Assembly: GCA_016281495.1 (NCBI GenBank)
Contig: JAEEIU010000015.1
Span: 124,001-188,000, forward strand
DNA length: 64,000 nucleotides
Origin: Treponema sp.
GTDB taxonomy: Bacteria; Spirochaetota; Spirochaetia; Treponematales; Treponemataceae
Reading direction: 5' to 3'
A program made the translations under genes and the position numbers. This document shows, piece by piece, positions 51,312-59,405 of the stretch (position 1 is its first letter; each line of letters begins with the position of its first letter). The notes beneath the pieces are model-generated. The model did no database searches. It worked only from the letters and a program-made list of their open reading frames with translations, and was not told the origin of the DNA.

Positions 51312-52355
51312 CTATTTCTGGATTTTTTCCCACAATGCGGTAATTTCCTGCTTCCAGCGTTTGACAAGAGAGCGTGGTGCAAGAGGTTCGGCTTGTGATC
51401 CCCATTTCATTATCTGTTCAAAAACCTTTTCTTCCTGCGCAGATGAGAATTCGATTGTCGTGTATTCGTCATTTTCCTTTATGACTTTCTGGTCATCTGC
51501 CCATTTGTGGTATTTGATCCAATCCTTTGCGTAATCAGTAAAGCGGATTTTGAACGTCTGCGTGTTGTCGTCCTTGAATGCACCAAGTCTTCCGCCACCG
51601 CTGTAATTCTTAAAGTCAAAGTCTTCGGGCAGCTCGAAAGTTTCCGCCGTGATGATTATATCTGCCATGAAATTCAAATCATATAAAAGAATCATGTCGG
51701 CGTATTCACTGTAAGCGGAAAGATAGACGGAACCATTGTCAAGAATCAGCTGATATGGCCATACCGTTCGCACTGCCTTATTGTTTTTGTTTGACTTGAC
51801 GTAGACAAATTTTAACTTGCGGTTCAATTTTATTGCTTCGTAAACCTTGTCCCAGTTTTTGACGTCGATGTCATATTTCATTTGCGGTGAGACAATCACA
51901 CGTCCAGAGGAAAACAAAATGTCTTCTTTAAACACTTTTGGTTCAAGGAACTGAATGAGTTTTGTAATGCGGTCGTAAAGGGGAGTGCCCTCGTATTGCA
52001 GGAGGAGTCCGCTCATGCTTGCAATAAGGTCAAGATTTCTTTGTGTTTCCTTTGTGTAAATCTGCTCTACATCTTTTTTTATCCTGTAGCTTCCACCTTT
52101 CTGCTTGTCTTCAATTAAATCCATGTCCTTGAGCTTTTTAATGTCTCGGTAAATGGTTATATTGGAGAGTTTGAAATGTTTCTGGAAATAGATTGCGTTG
52201 TATTTGATTTCGGGGTGATTTGGAGCGTCGCGCAATATGCAAAGAATTTCATAACCTCTATCGTCAAGGTTCTGGTCAATATCCATTAATGTTTTGTTCA
52301 GTTCGCGCTCTAGTTTTCGCTGACGTTTGTCATGTTCTTCAAGTTTAATGCTCAT
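51312..52355 (-). CDS. WYL-domain transcriptional regulator 2
   Basis: A 347-residue regulator with an N-terminal winged helix (YNAIYFQKHFKLSNITIYRDIKKLKDMDLIEDKQKGG, about 52-90), a WYL domain (LKFVYVKSNK, VRTVWPYQLILDNGSVYLSAYSEYADMILLYDLNFM) and a C-terminal WCX part. Distantly similar to WYL regulator 1 over its whole length. A perfect palindrome (52388-52406) overlaps its -35 box. No ribosome site; the -10 TACAAT ends seven bases before ATG, so the mRNA is probably leaderless. Likely represses or controls itself and the Abi gene. Confidence 0.9.
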   Translation of the reverse strand: MSIKLEEHDKRQRKLERELNKTLMDIDQNLDDRGYEILCILRDAPNHPEIKYNAIYFQKHFKLSNITIYRDIKKLKDMDLIEDKQKGGSYRIKKDVEQIYTKETQRNLDLIASMSGLLLQYEGTPLYDRITKLIQFLEPKVFKEDILFSSGRVIVSPQMKYDIDVKNWDKVYEAIKLNRKLKFVYVKSNKNNKAVRTVWPYQLILDNGSVYLSAYSEYADMILLYDLNFMADIIITAETFELPEDFDFKNYSGGGRLGAFKDDNTQTFKIRFTDYAKDWIKYHKWADDQKVIKENDEYTTIEFSSAQEEKVFEQIMKWGSQAEPLAPRSLVKRWKQEITALWEKIQK

Positions 52356-52362
52356 ATGTATA

Positions 52363-52406
52363 ATTGTATCATGGGATTTTTATATTGTCTATCAATTTAT
52401 GATAGA
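52363..52406 (-). promoter_or_regulatory. Operator 9 and leaderless promoter of WYL regulator 2
   Basis: Perfect inverted repeat TCTATCA-ATTTA-TGATAGA at 52388-52406. On the minus strand TAGACA (52386-52391) and TACAAT (52363-52368) are 17 bases apart, and the operator overlaps the -35. The site is also upstream of the hydrolase gene at 52503 on the plus strand, where a half site TGATAGA occurs at 52467-52473. Confidence 0.75.
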
Positions 52407-52502
52407 ATATTATTTTGTGTAAAATTCCCCCTCCGCAAGTATCTTATGGAACAAGATTAAAAGATTTGATAGAATGAAGGAAAAAGCCAAGAGAGGGAAA
52501 AC

Positions 52503-53015
52503 ATGAAGCTTTTAATTGTTGTGGACATGCAGAATGATTTTATTGATGGGGCACTCGGAACAAAAGAAGCAGTAGCAATTGTTCCAAATGTGGCGGAAAA
52601 AATCAAAAGGGCGCGTGATGCCGGTTGGGAAGTTGTTTTTACAAGGGATACTCACCAAAAGAATTATCTCCAGACCCAAGAGGGAAAGAACCTTCCTGTC
52701 GTGCATTGTATTTTGGGAAGCAAGGGCTGGCAGATTTCAGATAAACTTGATGTAGGAAAAAGCCGCATTTTTGACAAGCCTTCGTTTGGTTCATTGGATT
52801 TAGCCGATTATGTTGCGACTCTGAATGGCCTTGAAGAAATTGAACTTGTGGGCCTTTGTACTGGAATCTGTGTCATAAGCAATGCGTTCATACTCAAGGC
52901 AAAAGTTCCTGAGGTAAAGATAACGGTTGACTCTTCATGCTGTGCCTGCGTAACGCCCGAAAGTCATGCCACCGCACTTAGTGCAATGAGGCTCTGTCAG
53001 GTAAACATAATCTAA
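52503..53015 (+). CDS. Nicotinamidase/isochorismatase-type cysteine hydrolase
   Basis: A 170-residue cysteine hydrolase. Catalytic Asp in LLIVVDMQNDFIDG (3-16), metal-site-like DTHQKNYLQTQEGKNLPVVHC (about 49-69) as in nicotinamidases, and the nucleophile Cys in ELVGLCTGICVISNA. Likely converts nicotinamide to nicotinate, feeding NAD salvage; related amidase activities are possible. GAGGG precedes ATG. It shares an intergenic region, and operator 9, with WYL regulator 2, so it may be part of the regulon, which would be notable because many defence effectors deplete NAD. Confidence 0.85.
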   Translation: MKLLIVVDMQNDFIDGALGTKEAVAIVPNVAEKIKRARDAGWEVVFTRDTHQKNYLQTQEGKNLPVVHCILGSKGWQISDKLDVGKSRIFDKPSFGSLDLADYVATLNGLEEIELVGLCTGICVISNAFILKAKVPEVKITVDSSCCACVTPESHATALSAMRLCQVNII

Positions 53016-53017
53016 GT

Positions 53018-53046
53018 TTGGAGAATTCTGGATTTCGTGTTATAAT
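53018..53046 (+). promoter_or_regulatory. Promoter giving a leaderless zinc-ribbon gene transcript
   Basis: TTGGAG (53018-53023), a 17-base spacer and TATAAT (53041-53046). ATG 53054 starts seven bases after the -10 box and no Shine-Dalgarno fits, so translation probably begins at the 5' end. Confidence 0.6.
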
Positions 53047-53053
53047 GTAGGTT

Positions 53054-54172
53054 ATGAGTTCAGGCAACAATGAGAAGAGCAAGTCGGGCGTTGGAGAAGG
53101 CGTAATACAGCACAAATGCCCTGGATGTGGAGCACCGTTAAAATATTCACCTAATGCGGGAAGTGTAATCTGTGAATATTGCGGAACTAAATTCGAGGTG
53201 TCGCAGTTAAAGACTGGTGACGAAAGCAAAATCAACTTTGACTGGTCCAGATACAAGAAGTCACTTTCCGGTGAGGAACTTGAAGGTACCCTTACCTATG
53301 AATGCAAGCAGTGTGGGGCTGTCATGGAGGCCCCTAAAAATACTATAGCAACTTTCTGTCCCTACTGTGCGAACAACATCGTCTTAAAGGAAACCAGTAC
53401 GGGCGGATTAAAGCCCAATCTAGTCATTCCATTTAAATTTCCAAAGGATAAGGTTCACAGTTATTTCAAGAGTTTTACCAGGGGCAAAAAACTGCTTCCG
53501 GTCAATTACTTTAAAGGCTGCATGATTGGAGAAGTTCAGGGGGTGTACCTTCCGTTCTGGCTTTTTACCACAAAGGTTGGCGGCAAATACACGTTCACTT
53601 CATCTTCAATCGAAAAGAGTTGGAGCGACAGTTCCTATCATTACACAAAATACAACGTCTATTCCCACGTGCGCGAGGGTACCCTGGATTTTGCAAAGGT
53701 CCCGATGGATGCAAGCAAAAAGATGGAAGATGACCTTATGGATTCCATTGAGCCATACGATTATTCAGAACTGGTTGAATTCAACAACCTTTATCTGGAC
53801 GGATTCCTTGCCGAACGTTTTGACAGTCCTCCTGATTCCGAACTCTACCGTGCCGAATACCGCATTTCACAAAGCACTGAGGAACTATTTACAGGATCTG
53901 CAACTGAGCGGAAATATGACAAGGTTAACGCTAAGAGCAAGAACATCAGCTTCATCAACCCGAAGATGGAATATGCCCTGTTGCCCGTGTATCTCTTTAC
54001 GTGCAGGTACAACAACGTGGACTATCACTATGCCATAAACGGTCAGACGGGAAAAGTGGCCGGTGTGCTTCCAAGGTCAAAGAGAAGGGGCCTCCTCAGG
54101 TGTCTGGTTGCCTTTATAATTGCATTCTGTCTGTCTGCGGGTTCATGCGTTTTGCCGCAGCTGTTCTGGTAA
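53054..54172 (+). CDS. Zinc-ribbon protein with C-terminal membrane anchor
   Basis: A 372-residue protein with two zinc ribbons, CPGCGAPL...CEYCGTKF (about 23-45) and CKQCGAVM...CPYCANNI (about 85-115), a long domain without known motif (VIPFKFPKDKV, LPFWLFTTKV, YALLPVYLFTCRY) and a hydrophobic C-terminus (CLVAFIIAFCLSAGSCVL). Genes of this kind are commonly next to TPM-domain genes, as here (12 bases to the next start). Function unknown; possibly membrane protein quality control. Apparently leaderless. Confidence 0.8.
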   Translation: MSSGNNEKSKSGVGEGVIQHKCPGCGAPLKYSPNAGSVICEYCGTKFEVSQLKTGDESKINFDWSRYKKSLSGEELEGTLTYECKQCGAVMEAPKNTIATFCPYCANNIVLKETSTGGLKPNLVIPFKFPKDKVHSYFKSFTRGKKLLPVNYFKGCMIGEVQGVYLPFWLFTTKVGGKYTFTSSSIEKSWSDSSYHYTKYNVYSHVREGTLDFAKVPMDASKKMEDDLMDSIEPYDYSELVEFNNLYLDGFLAERFDSPPDSELYRAEYRISQSTEELFTGSATERKYDKVNAKSKNISFINPKMEYALLPVYLFTCRYNNVDYHYAINGQTGKVAGVLPRSKRRGLLRCLVAFIIAFCLSAGSCVLPQLFW

Positions 54173-54184
54173 GGGGAGGGTAAG

Positions 54185-55972
54185 ATGAAAAAACTTAAAT
54201 CATTCTTTTTGACTTTATTTCTTTTGTTTGCATTGGTTCCCGCTTTTTCCCAGGATGAACCGGTCAGGACAAATGTTCTTAGGATCAATGACTATACGGA
54301 CAGCATTAGCAGTGCGGAAGAAAGGTCTCTCCACAACCGTACCATGATTCTAGTCAACAAGTACGGATTTGACATGCCGGTGTGCATCAAGGAGACCTGT
54401 GACCTGTCGATTACACATTATGCCGACTGGTTCTACTCTGACAACCAGTTTGGTTACGGCCCCAATAAAAGCGGCCTTTTGCTGATGGTCATAACTGAAA
54501 ACGAACAGCTTTACCTAAAGGGCTTTGGTTCCGGTGAAGAGATTTTTACGGATGAACAGAAAAATGCCCTGATAAACCTTATCCGTACAATGAGGGAAAA
54601 CGGTTCAGGCTGGCTTGAGATTGTTAGTTCCTATGTTGATTCAGTTGCAGAAACCCTGAGTGTGAATGGGGAACTGCTTGCAAAATATGCAGACCAGGTT
54701 GTTGAAGGAAAACCAAAGAGGAATTTGCCTTCATGGTATCCGGAAGATGTAAATGCCTTTGTTGACTTTAACGATTACCGTGCGAGCCGAGTCATAGACG
54801 ATGCCTTTATTTTCAGCGAAGAACAGATTGCCGAAATGAAGCAAAAGATAAAGAAGATTCAGGATGAATATGGAATTGACCTTGTGATTTTTACGGACAA
54901 ATCCAGCTACGGTTTTGATCATGGCATCTATGCGGCGGACTTCCATCAGTTCTGCGGTTATGGTTTCGGCGATGATTTTACCGGTTCGGTCCTGATGATC
55001 TGCATGGAGGAGGGGAATCGCGGCTGGTGGACTGCTGCAACCGGAAAAGTTCAGGAAGTATATACCGAGAAAGTCATAAATGCCATAGACGACAATCTTG
55101 AACCATACATGGTGGCGGGAAATTATGGCGAAGGCGTGCTCAATTATATTGACGACATATATGAGCTGTACAAGGTCCCGGACTGGTATCCAAAAAACAA
55201 CGAAGAATTTGTTCCGTTCAAGGCGGCAAACAAAAGCCGTGTAGTCGATCAGGTTGGCGTGTTCACAAAGAAAGAGATACAAACCCTGACGGAAAGGGCC
55301 GATGAGCTTTCTAAAAAGTATGACACGGATTTTCTCATCCTTACGATGGACAAGACGATACGCGGAGGAACATTGAGCGACTATGGCCGTGATTATGCAA
55401 AGTACAACGGTTATGGGGTAGGCGACAATAACGATGCATGCATCTTCGTCATACAAAAATCCCCGGACGGTAAATTAGATTGGGGTGTAACATCAACGGT
55501 TTCAGAAGACCAAAGGAAATGTTATACGGAAAAAAACTTCTATCATCTGTATCTTAACGCACGTTCAAAGATGGAGAAGGGAAAATGCTTTAGTGCCGCA
55601 AAGAAAGTCATGAGGCTTGCCGGCGGAATGTATAAGCATGGATATGTCCTTTGGGTGTACTGGGGAATAGCGATTGGTTTTGGAATATTGGTCGGCTTGT
55701 TTTTTGCATTTGCAAAGTACTGTTTTGATGATTCATGCATGTCCAACAGTAAAAGAGCCACCGAGGCCCGAAGCTATTATGTTGAAGGAAGCCTTGTCTT
55801 TTCCCGTTCAGAAGACAGGAAGATTGACTCATACGTGAGCAAGGACAGGGTGTACAGGGAATCAAGTTCAAGGTCATACAGCAGTTCTTCTTCCAGCGGA
55901 CGTTCAACCTACCGTTCAAGCTACAAGTCATCCGGAGGCCGTAGCTATAGCGGTGGAGGAAGAAAGTTCTAG
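54185..55972 (+). CDS. TPM-domain protein with three TPM copies
   Basis: A 595-residue exported protein: signal peptide (ending PAFSQ), then three TPM domains (about 30-165, 195-325 and 345-480), each with a helix-x-YG-x-D-x-x-x-x-T/K segment and a YGxGxx(D/N) turn (FGYGPNKSGLLL, CGYGFGDDFTGSV, NGYGVGDNNDACI). A membrane helix lies at about 493-513 and the tail ends in Ser-rich SSSSSGRST and SGGRSYSGGGRKF, typical of the family. TPM domains are linked to phosphatase activity and photosystem repair elsewhere; here the role is unknown. Most relatives have one copy. Confidence 0.87.
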   Translation: MKKLKSFFLTLFLLFALVPAFSQDEPVRTNVLRINDYTDSISSAEERSLHNRTMILVNKYGFDMPVCIKETCDLSITHYADWFYSDNQFGYGPNKSGLLLMVITENEQLYLKGFGSGEEIFTDEQKNALINLIRTMRENGSGWLEIVSSYVDSVAETLSVNGELLAKYADQVVEGKPKRNLPSWYPEDVNAFVDFNDYRASRVIDDAFIFSEEQIAEMKQKIKKIQDEYGIDLVIFTDKSSYGFDHGIYAADFHQFCGYGFGDDFTGSVLMICMEEGNRGWWTAATGKVQEVYTEKVINAIDDNLEPYMVAGNYGEGVLNYIDDIYELYKVPDWYPKNNEEFVPFKAANKSRVVDQVGVFTKKEIQTLTERADELSKKYDTDFLILTMDKTIRGGTLSDYGRDYAKYNGYGVGDNNDACIFVIQKSPDGKLDWGVTSTVSEDQRKCYTEKNFYHLYLNARSKMEKGKCFSAAKKVMRLAGGMYKHGYVLWVYWGIAIGFGILVGLFFAFAKYCFDDSCMSNSKRATEARSYYVEGSLVFSRSEDRKIDSYVSKDRVYRESSSRSYSSSSSSGRSTYRSSYKSSGGRSYSGGGRKF

Positions 55973-55997
55973 GGAACTGCTTATGCCTGCCGGGATT

Positions 55998-56564
55998 TTA
56001 AAATTCGTAATGCAGGGCCCTGATGTTAAGCTCGTAAAAGTCGGGTTTAACCAGAATCCTGATGGCGTCTTCCACGCTTTTAAGGTCAACGATTCCTGTC
56101 CTGCATGCGGCGCCCAAAAGAAGGGTGTTTACAATCTTTGAGCTCTTTAGGTTTGCACATGCCTTGTCCGTGTCGATGACGCTTACGTTTGACGAATGTT
56201 TCTTTAGTTCTTCTATCATGATATCTTCGGAAAAGGTAACGCCCGTGATGCTTGCCGTCGTTGGCTGAAGTATTTTCCTGTTTACGATGACTGCCGCGTC
56301 CTTTTTAAGATAGTTCATGTTGCGGACTGCTTCTGCCGCCTCAAAGGAAATCAAAAGGTCTGCCTGACCCAATGGAATCAGAGGAGAATAACAGTCATTT
56401 CCTATTCGTACGTGGCTTACGACAGAACCTCCGCGTTGTGCCATTCCGATTGTTTCTGCTGACAGGACTTTCTGGCCCTGGTTTATCGCCGCCTGTGAAA
56501 TTATTTTTGCCGCAAGAACAGTTCCCTGTCCGCCGACACCACAAATTAAAATGTTTTTAGCCAT
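55998..56564 (-). CDS. iorB: Indolepyruvate:ferredoxin oxidoreductase, beta subunit
   Basis: The gamma-type subunit of 2-oxoacid:ferredoxin oxidoreductases: ILICGVGGQGTVLAAKII (about 4-21), ETIGMAQRGGSVVSHVRIG and FEAAEAVRNMNYL. With IorA it oxidatively decarboxylates aryl pyruvates (from Trp, Phe, Tyr) to aryl-acetyl-CoA, reducing ferredoxin. Start at ATG 56564 follows GAGG by eight bases and lies 11 bases after the iorA stop. Longer frames upstream overlap iorA. About 188 residues, normal for the family. Confidence 0.93.
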   Translation of the reverse strand: MAKNILICGVGGQGTVLAAKIISQAAINQGQKVLSAETIGMAQRGGSVVSHVRIGNDCYSPLIPLGQADLLISFEAAEAVRNMNYLKKDAAVIVNRKILQPTTASITGVTFSEDIMIEELKKHSSNVSVIDTDKACANLKSSKIVNTLLLGAACRTGIVDLKSVEDAIRILVKPDFYELNIRALHYEF

Positions 56565-56575
56565 ATTCCTTATCC

Positions 56576-58399
56576 TCAACCGATGGCAGAAACCGGACAC
56601 AATCCAGAGCATAGCTTGCATCCCGTGCACAATGACGAATCAATCTGAACCTTTTTTGATCCAGTCTGTTTAATGCTCAAGGCAGGACATCCGATTTCCC
56701 TTATGCATTTCTGACATCCGATGCATTTGTCTTCTTCGACCTTTAGCGGTACGGGTTTTTCCCATCCGAGTTTTGAAGCAACCGCAATGCATGGTGCCTT
56801 GAAGATGACCGCACTTACTCCCTGTGAGCTTACGGCCTTTTTGATTGCCTCTACCGATTCCTTTTGATTGAATGGGTTAACGGTAATCACAGGTTCAACA
56901 CCGATTGAAGTCAGGATTTTTTCTATGCTGATTTTTTCCGTGACTTCGCCCATCATCGTCCTTCCGGTTCCGGGGTGTGGCTGGTGTCCTGTCATTGCCG
57001 TAGTTGAATTGTCCAACACGCATATTGTCTGGTGCGCCTGATTGTAAACCGCATTAACAACACCAGTTATTCCTGATGCAAAGAAAGTTGAGTCGCCGAT
57101 AAAGGAAAAGCATTTGCGGTCGTTTTCGTTGTGGTAGAATCCCTGTGCCATCGTTATGTCCGCACCCATACAGAGGCATGTATCGCACATGTCCAGTGGC
57201 TTTGCGTTGCCCAGGGTATAGCAGCCGATGTCACCGCAGTAAACGGTTTTCTCTCCCTTCATGGCCTGCTTTACCGCGTAGAATGCCGCACGATGTGGAC
57301 AGCCCGCACACAAAACAGGTGGCCTGACGGGAAGTTCAACTTGAGCCGTGCATGTCGAGTCGGATTCAATCGTGATGCCATAGAGTTTTGCAACTATGTC
57401 CCTTACCGCCTCAACACTCAGTTCTCCTGCGGCAGGAACAAGACCGTCAAGTTTTCCGCTTATGGAACATTCAATATGATTTTTTCCGGCAAGGTTAAAG
57501 AGGTTTTCTTCGATTACGGGGTCAAGCTCTTCAAATACCACAATCCTTTTATTCTTTTGCATGAACTCCAGTGCAAGCTCGCCCGGGAACGGATATGGAT
57601 TTCCTACCTTTAAGATTGGAGCGTCCTTTATTCCAAGCAGGGAAAGCGCTTCCTTTAGGTAACACCAGCTGATTCCACCCGCTGCAAACGCAATATCGGA
57701 TGCACTGTTGTTTTCTATATGATTCCATTTTGAATTTGAAAATTCATGTGGAAGGATTTTTTCGTTTCGTTCAAATATCTTTTTGTGGTTGTTGTAGGAT
57801 GCCTTTGGAAAAATTACCCATCTCTGGCTGTCCTTTTCAAATTCTCCCTTTTGCCTTGCCGCACTTAACTCGGGTTCTTCCATGGATTCGTATGCGTGGT
57901 CAACCCTTGTGGTGGGACGGAGGATTACGGGTGTTCCGTATTTTTCCGACAGCTCAAACGCTTCCTGTACCATTTCGTATGCTTCTTTTGGCGTGGACGG
58001 ATCAAACACCGGAATCTTGGAAAATGAACCGAATGAACGCGTGTCCTGTTCTGTCTGGCTTGAGATTGGTCCCGGATCATCGGCGCTTACAATCACCATG
58101 CCGCCCTTTATTCCAACGTATGAAAGGCACATCACCGGGTCGCTTGCAACATTCAGGCCCACCTGCTTCATCGTAACCATGGTTCTGCTTCCCGCATAAC
58201 TTGCACCGGCCGCCACTTCTACAGCCGCCTTTTCGTTTACGGACCATTCAACATAAGTGCCTGTCTTTTCCCTGTATTTTGCAATGCATTCAATTATTTC
58301 ACTTGAAGGAGTTCCAGGATATCCAGCCACAAGATTTACACCCGCCTTGAGTGCACCCAGAGCAATCGCCTGGTTTCCCATTATCATCTGCTGTTTCAT
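56576..58399 (-). CDS. iorA: Indolepyruvate:ferredoxin oxidoreductase, alpha subunit
   Basis: 607-residue catalytic subunit. The pyrimidine-binding domain opens it (GNQAIALGALKAGVNLVAGYPGTPSSEI), the TPP-binding domain contains CAGCPHRAAFYAV and GDIGCYTLG with GDSTFFASG (about 370-450), and the C-terminus has two 4Fe-4S ferredoxin motifs, CIGCQKCIREIGCP and CTGCKLCSGLCP. It works with IorB in aromatic amino acid fermentation; the PaaK-like ligase at 27254 would interconvert the product acid and CoA ester. Confidence 0.95.
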   Translation of the reverse strand: MKQQMIMGNQAIALGALKAGVNLVAGYPGTPSSEIIECIAKYREKTGTYVEWSVNEKAAVEVAAGASYAGSRTMVTMKQVGLNVASDPVMCLSYVGIKGGMVIVSADDPGPISSQTEQDTRSFGSFSKIPVFDPSTPKEAYEMVQEAFELSEKYGTPVILRPTTRVDHAYESMEEPELSAARQKGEFEKDSQRWVIFPKASYNNHKKIFERNEKILPHEFSNSKWNHIENNSASDIAFAAGGISWCYLKEALSLLGIKDAPILKVGNPYPFPGELALEFMQKNKRIVVFEELDPVIEENLFNLAGKNHIECSISGKLDGLVPAAGELSVEAVRDIVAKLYGITIESDSTCTAQVELPVRPPVLCAGCPHRAAFYAVKQAMKGEKTVYCGDIGCYTLGNAKPLDMCDTCLCMGADITMAQGFYHNENDRKCFSFIGDSTFFASGITGVVNAVYNQAHQTICVLDNSTTAMTGHQPHPGTGRTMMGEVTEKISIEKILTSIGVEPVITVNPFNQKESVEAIKKAVSSQGVSAVIFKAPCIAVASKLGWEKPVPLKVEEDKCIGCQKCIREIGCPALSIKQTGSKKVQIDSSLCTGCKLCSGLCPVSAIG

Positions 58400-58413
58400 A
58401 AAAAATTATTTCC

Positions 58414-59244
58414 TTACCAATCTGAATCCCAGTCATAGCTGGAGTCATAATCATAACTGTCGTAAGAGTCGGACCAGCTGTAGTCATCATCAGAATCCCA
58501 ATCGTCGTACGAAGACCAGTCGCTGTCTGAATCATAGTCACTGCTGGAAGACCAGTCGTCCCTGAAACTGTACTCTGGGAATTCCTTGAAGCTTGAGTCT
58601 CCGTCACCGTAATAAGAGTTACCTATGTAGTAGTCGTCGTCTATTTCTTCGGAGGTTCTGTCCCATACACCGTTGTCCAGGGCATACCAATGGGAACCAT
58701 GCCTGTAATATACGTTGTCATTCTGCTTGTAGTATCCGGTCTTGCCTTCCATAAAGGTTCCGATGACCCACAATACTGCAAGGACTGCTATGATGAGGCC
58801 CCATTTTTTCCAGTTGATTTTTTTTGGCATTATCGGATAAGGTGTGGATGAGGTTCTTTGCTGGGTTGGAGCGGTATTGGCTCTGGCGTCAAGGATCAAG
58901 TCCTTTATCTTCATGTAGATTTCGTTTACCGCGTAGGCTTCGTCTGCACCCTCGTATCTGACTGCCCTGGTTCCGTCCGCCTTGTTCTTGTAGACGATGA
59001 AGCGGCCTGTGTTGTCATCCCTGTAAATTCCGAATGCCTTGGGAGCCTGATAGTTTTCCCCGATGTGGACATGCATTTTTTCCAATGGAAGATTTTTGCT
59101 TGCACAGAATTCCCTGAGCTGTTCAATTGTTTTGGGGGAGTCGGATGCGGTCCTTACAAAATGAGTGTTGGGGGCACCGCAGTTGGGACATTTTTCATCA
59201 GTTGATTCGATATAGGCGTCGCAATATTCACATACTACTTTCAA
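58414..59244 (-). CDS. Zinc-ribbon membrane protein with Asp/Ser/Tyr-rich tail
   Basis: About 276 residues. An N-terminal zinc ribbon (CEYCDAYIESTDEKCPNC), a soluble domain (to about 130), one membrane helix (WGLIIAVLAVLWVIGTF), and a long low-complexity C-terminus of Asp, Ser, Tyr and Trp (repeated SSDYDSDSDW-type units). I start it at TTG 59244 because GAGG lies seven bases upstream and the Cys motif begins at once; the longer ATG frame to 59361 adds implausible residues. Function unknown. The acidic tail suggests cation or protein binding outside the membrane. Confidence 0.7.
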   Translation of the reverse strand: MKVVCEYCDAYIESTDEKCPNCGAPNTHFVRTASDSPKTIEQLREFCASKNLPLEKMHVHIGENYQAPKAFGIYRDDNTGRFIVYKNKADGTRAVRYEGADEAYAVNEIYMKIKDLILDARANTAPTQQRTSSTPYPIMPKKINWKKWGLIIAVLAVLWVIGTFMEGKTGYYKQNDNVYYRHGSHWYALDNGVWDRTSEEIDDDYYIGNSYYGDGDSSFKEFPEYSFRDDWSSSSDYDSDSDWSSYDDWDSDDDYSWSDSYDSYDYDSSYDWDSDW

Positions 59245-59405
59245 GATTCTACCTCGTAAACAAAGAATAGCAAATTGAATTGTACAAGTCAAGATTTGAT
59301 ATTGCCTTCCACAGATCAATTCAAAAAGGGGTTGATAAGTTATAAGAAGGATAATTGACATTTAAAGATTGATGGTTGATAATTAGGGTAATAAAGGAAG
59401 GAAGA

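Noticed and set aside
52467-52473. TGATAGA at 52467 as a tenth operator
   Set aside because: The left arm (GATTAAA) does not match; it is at most a half site.
54731-55456. Minus-strand 241-residue open frame opposite the TPM gene
   Set aside because: Shadow frame; no ribosome site or recognisable domain, while the plus strand has clear TPM domains.
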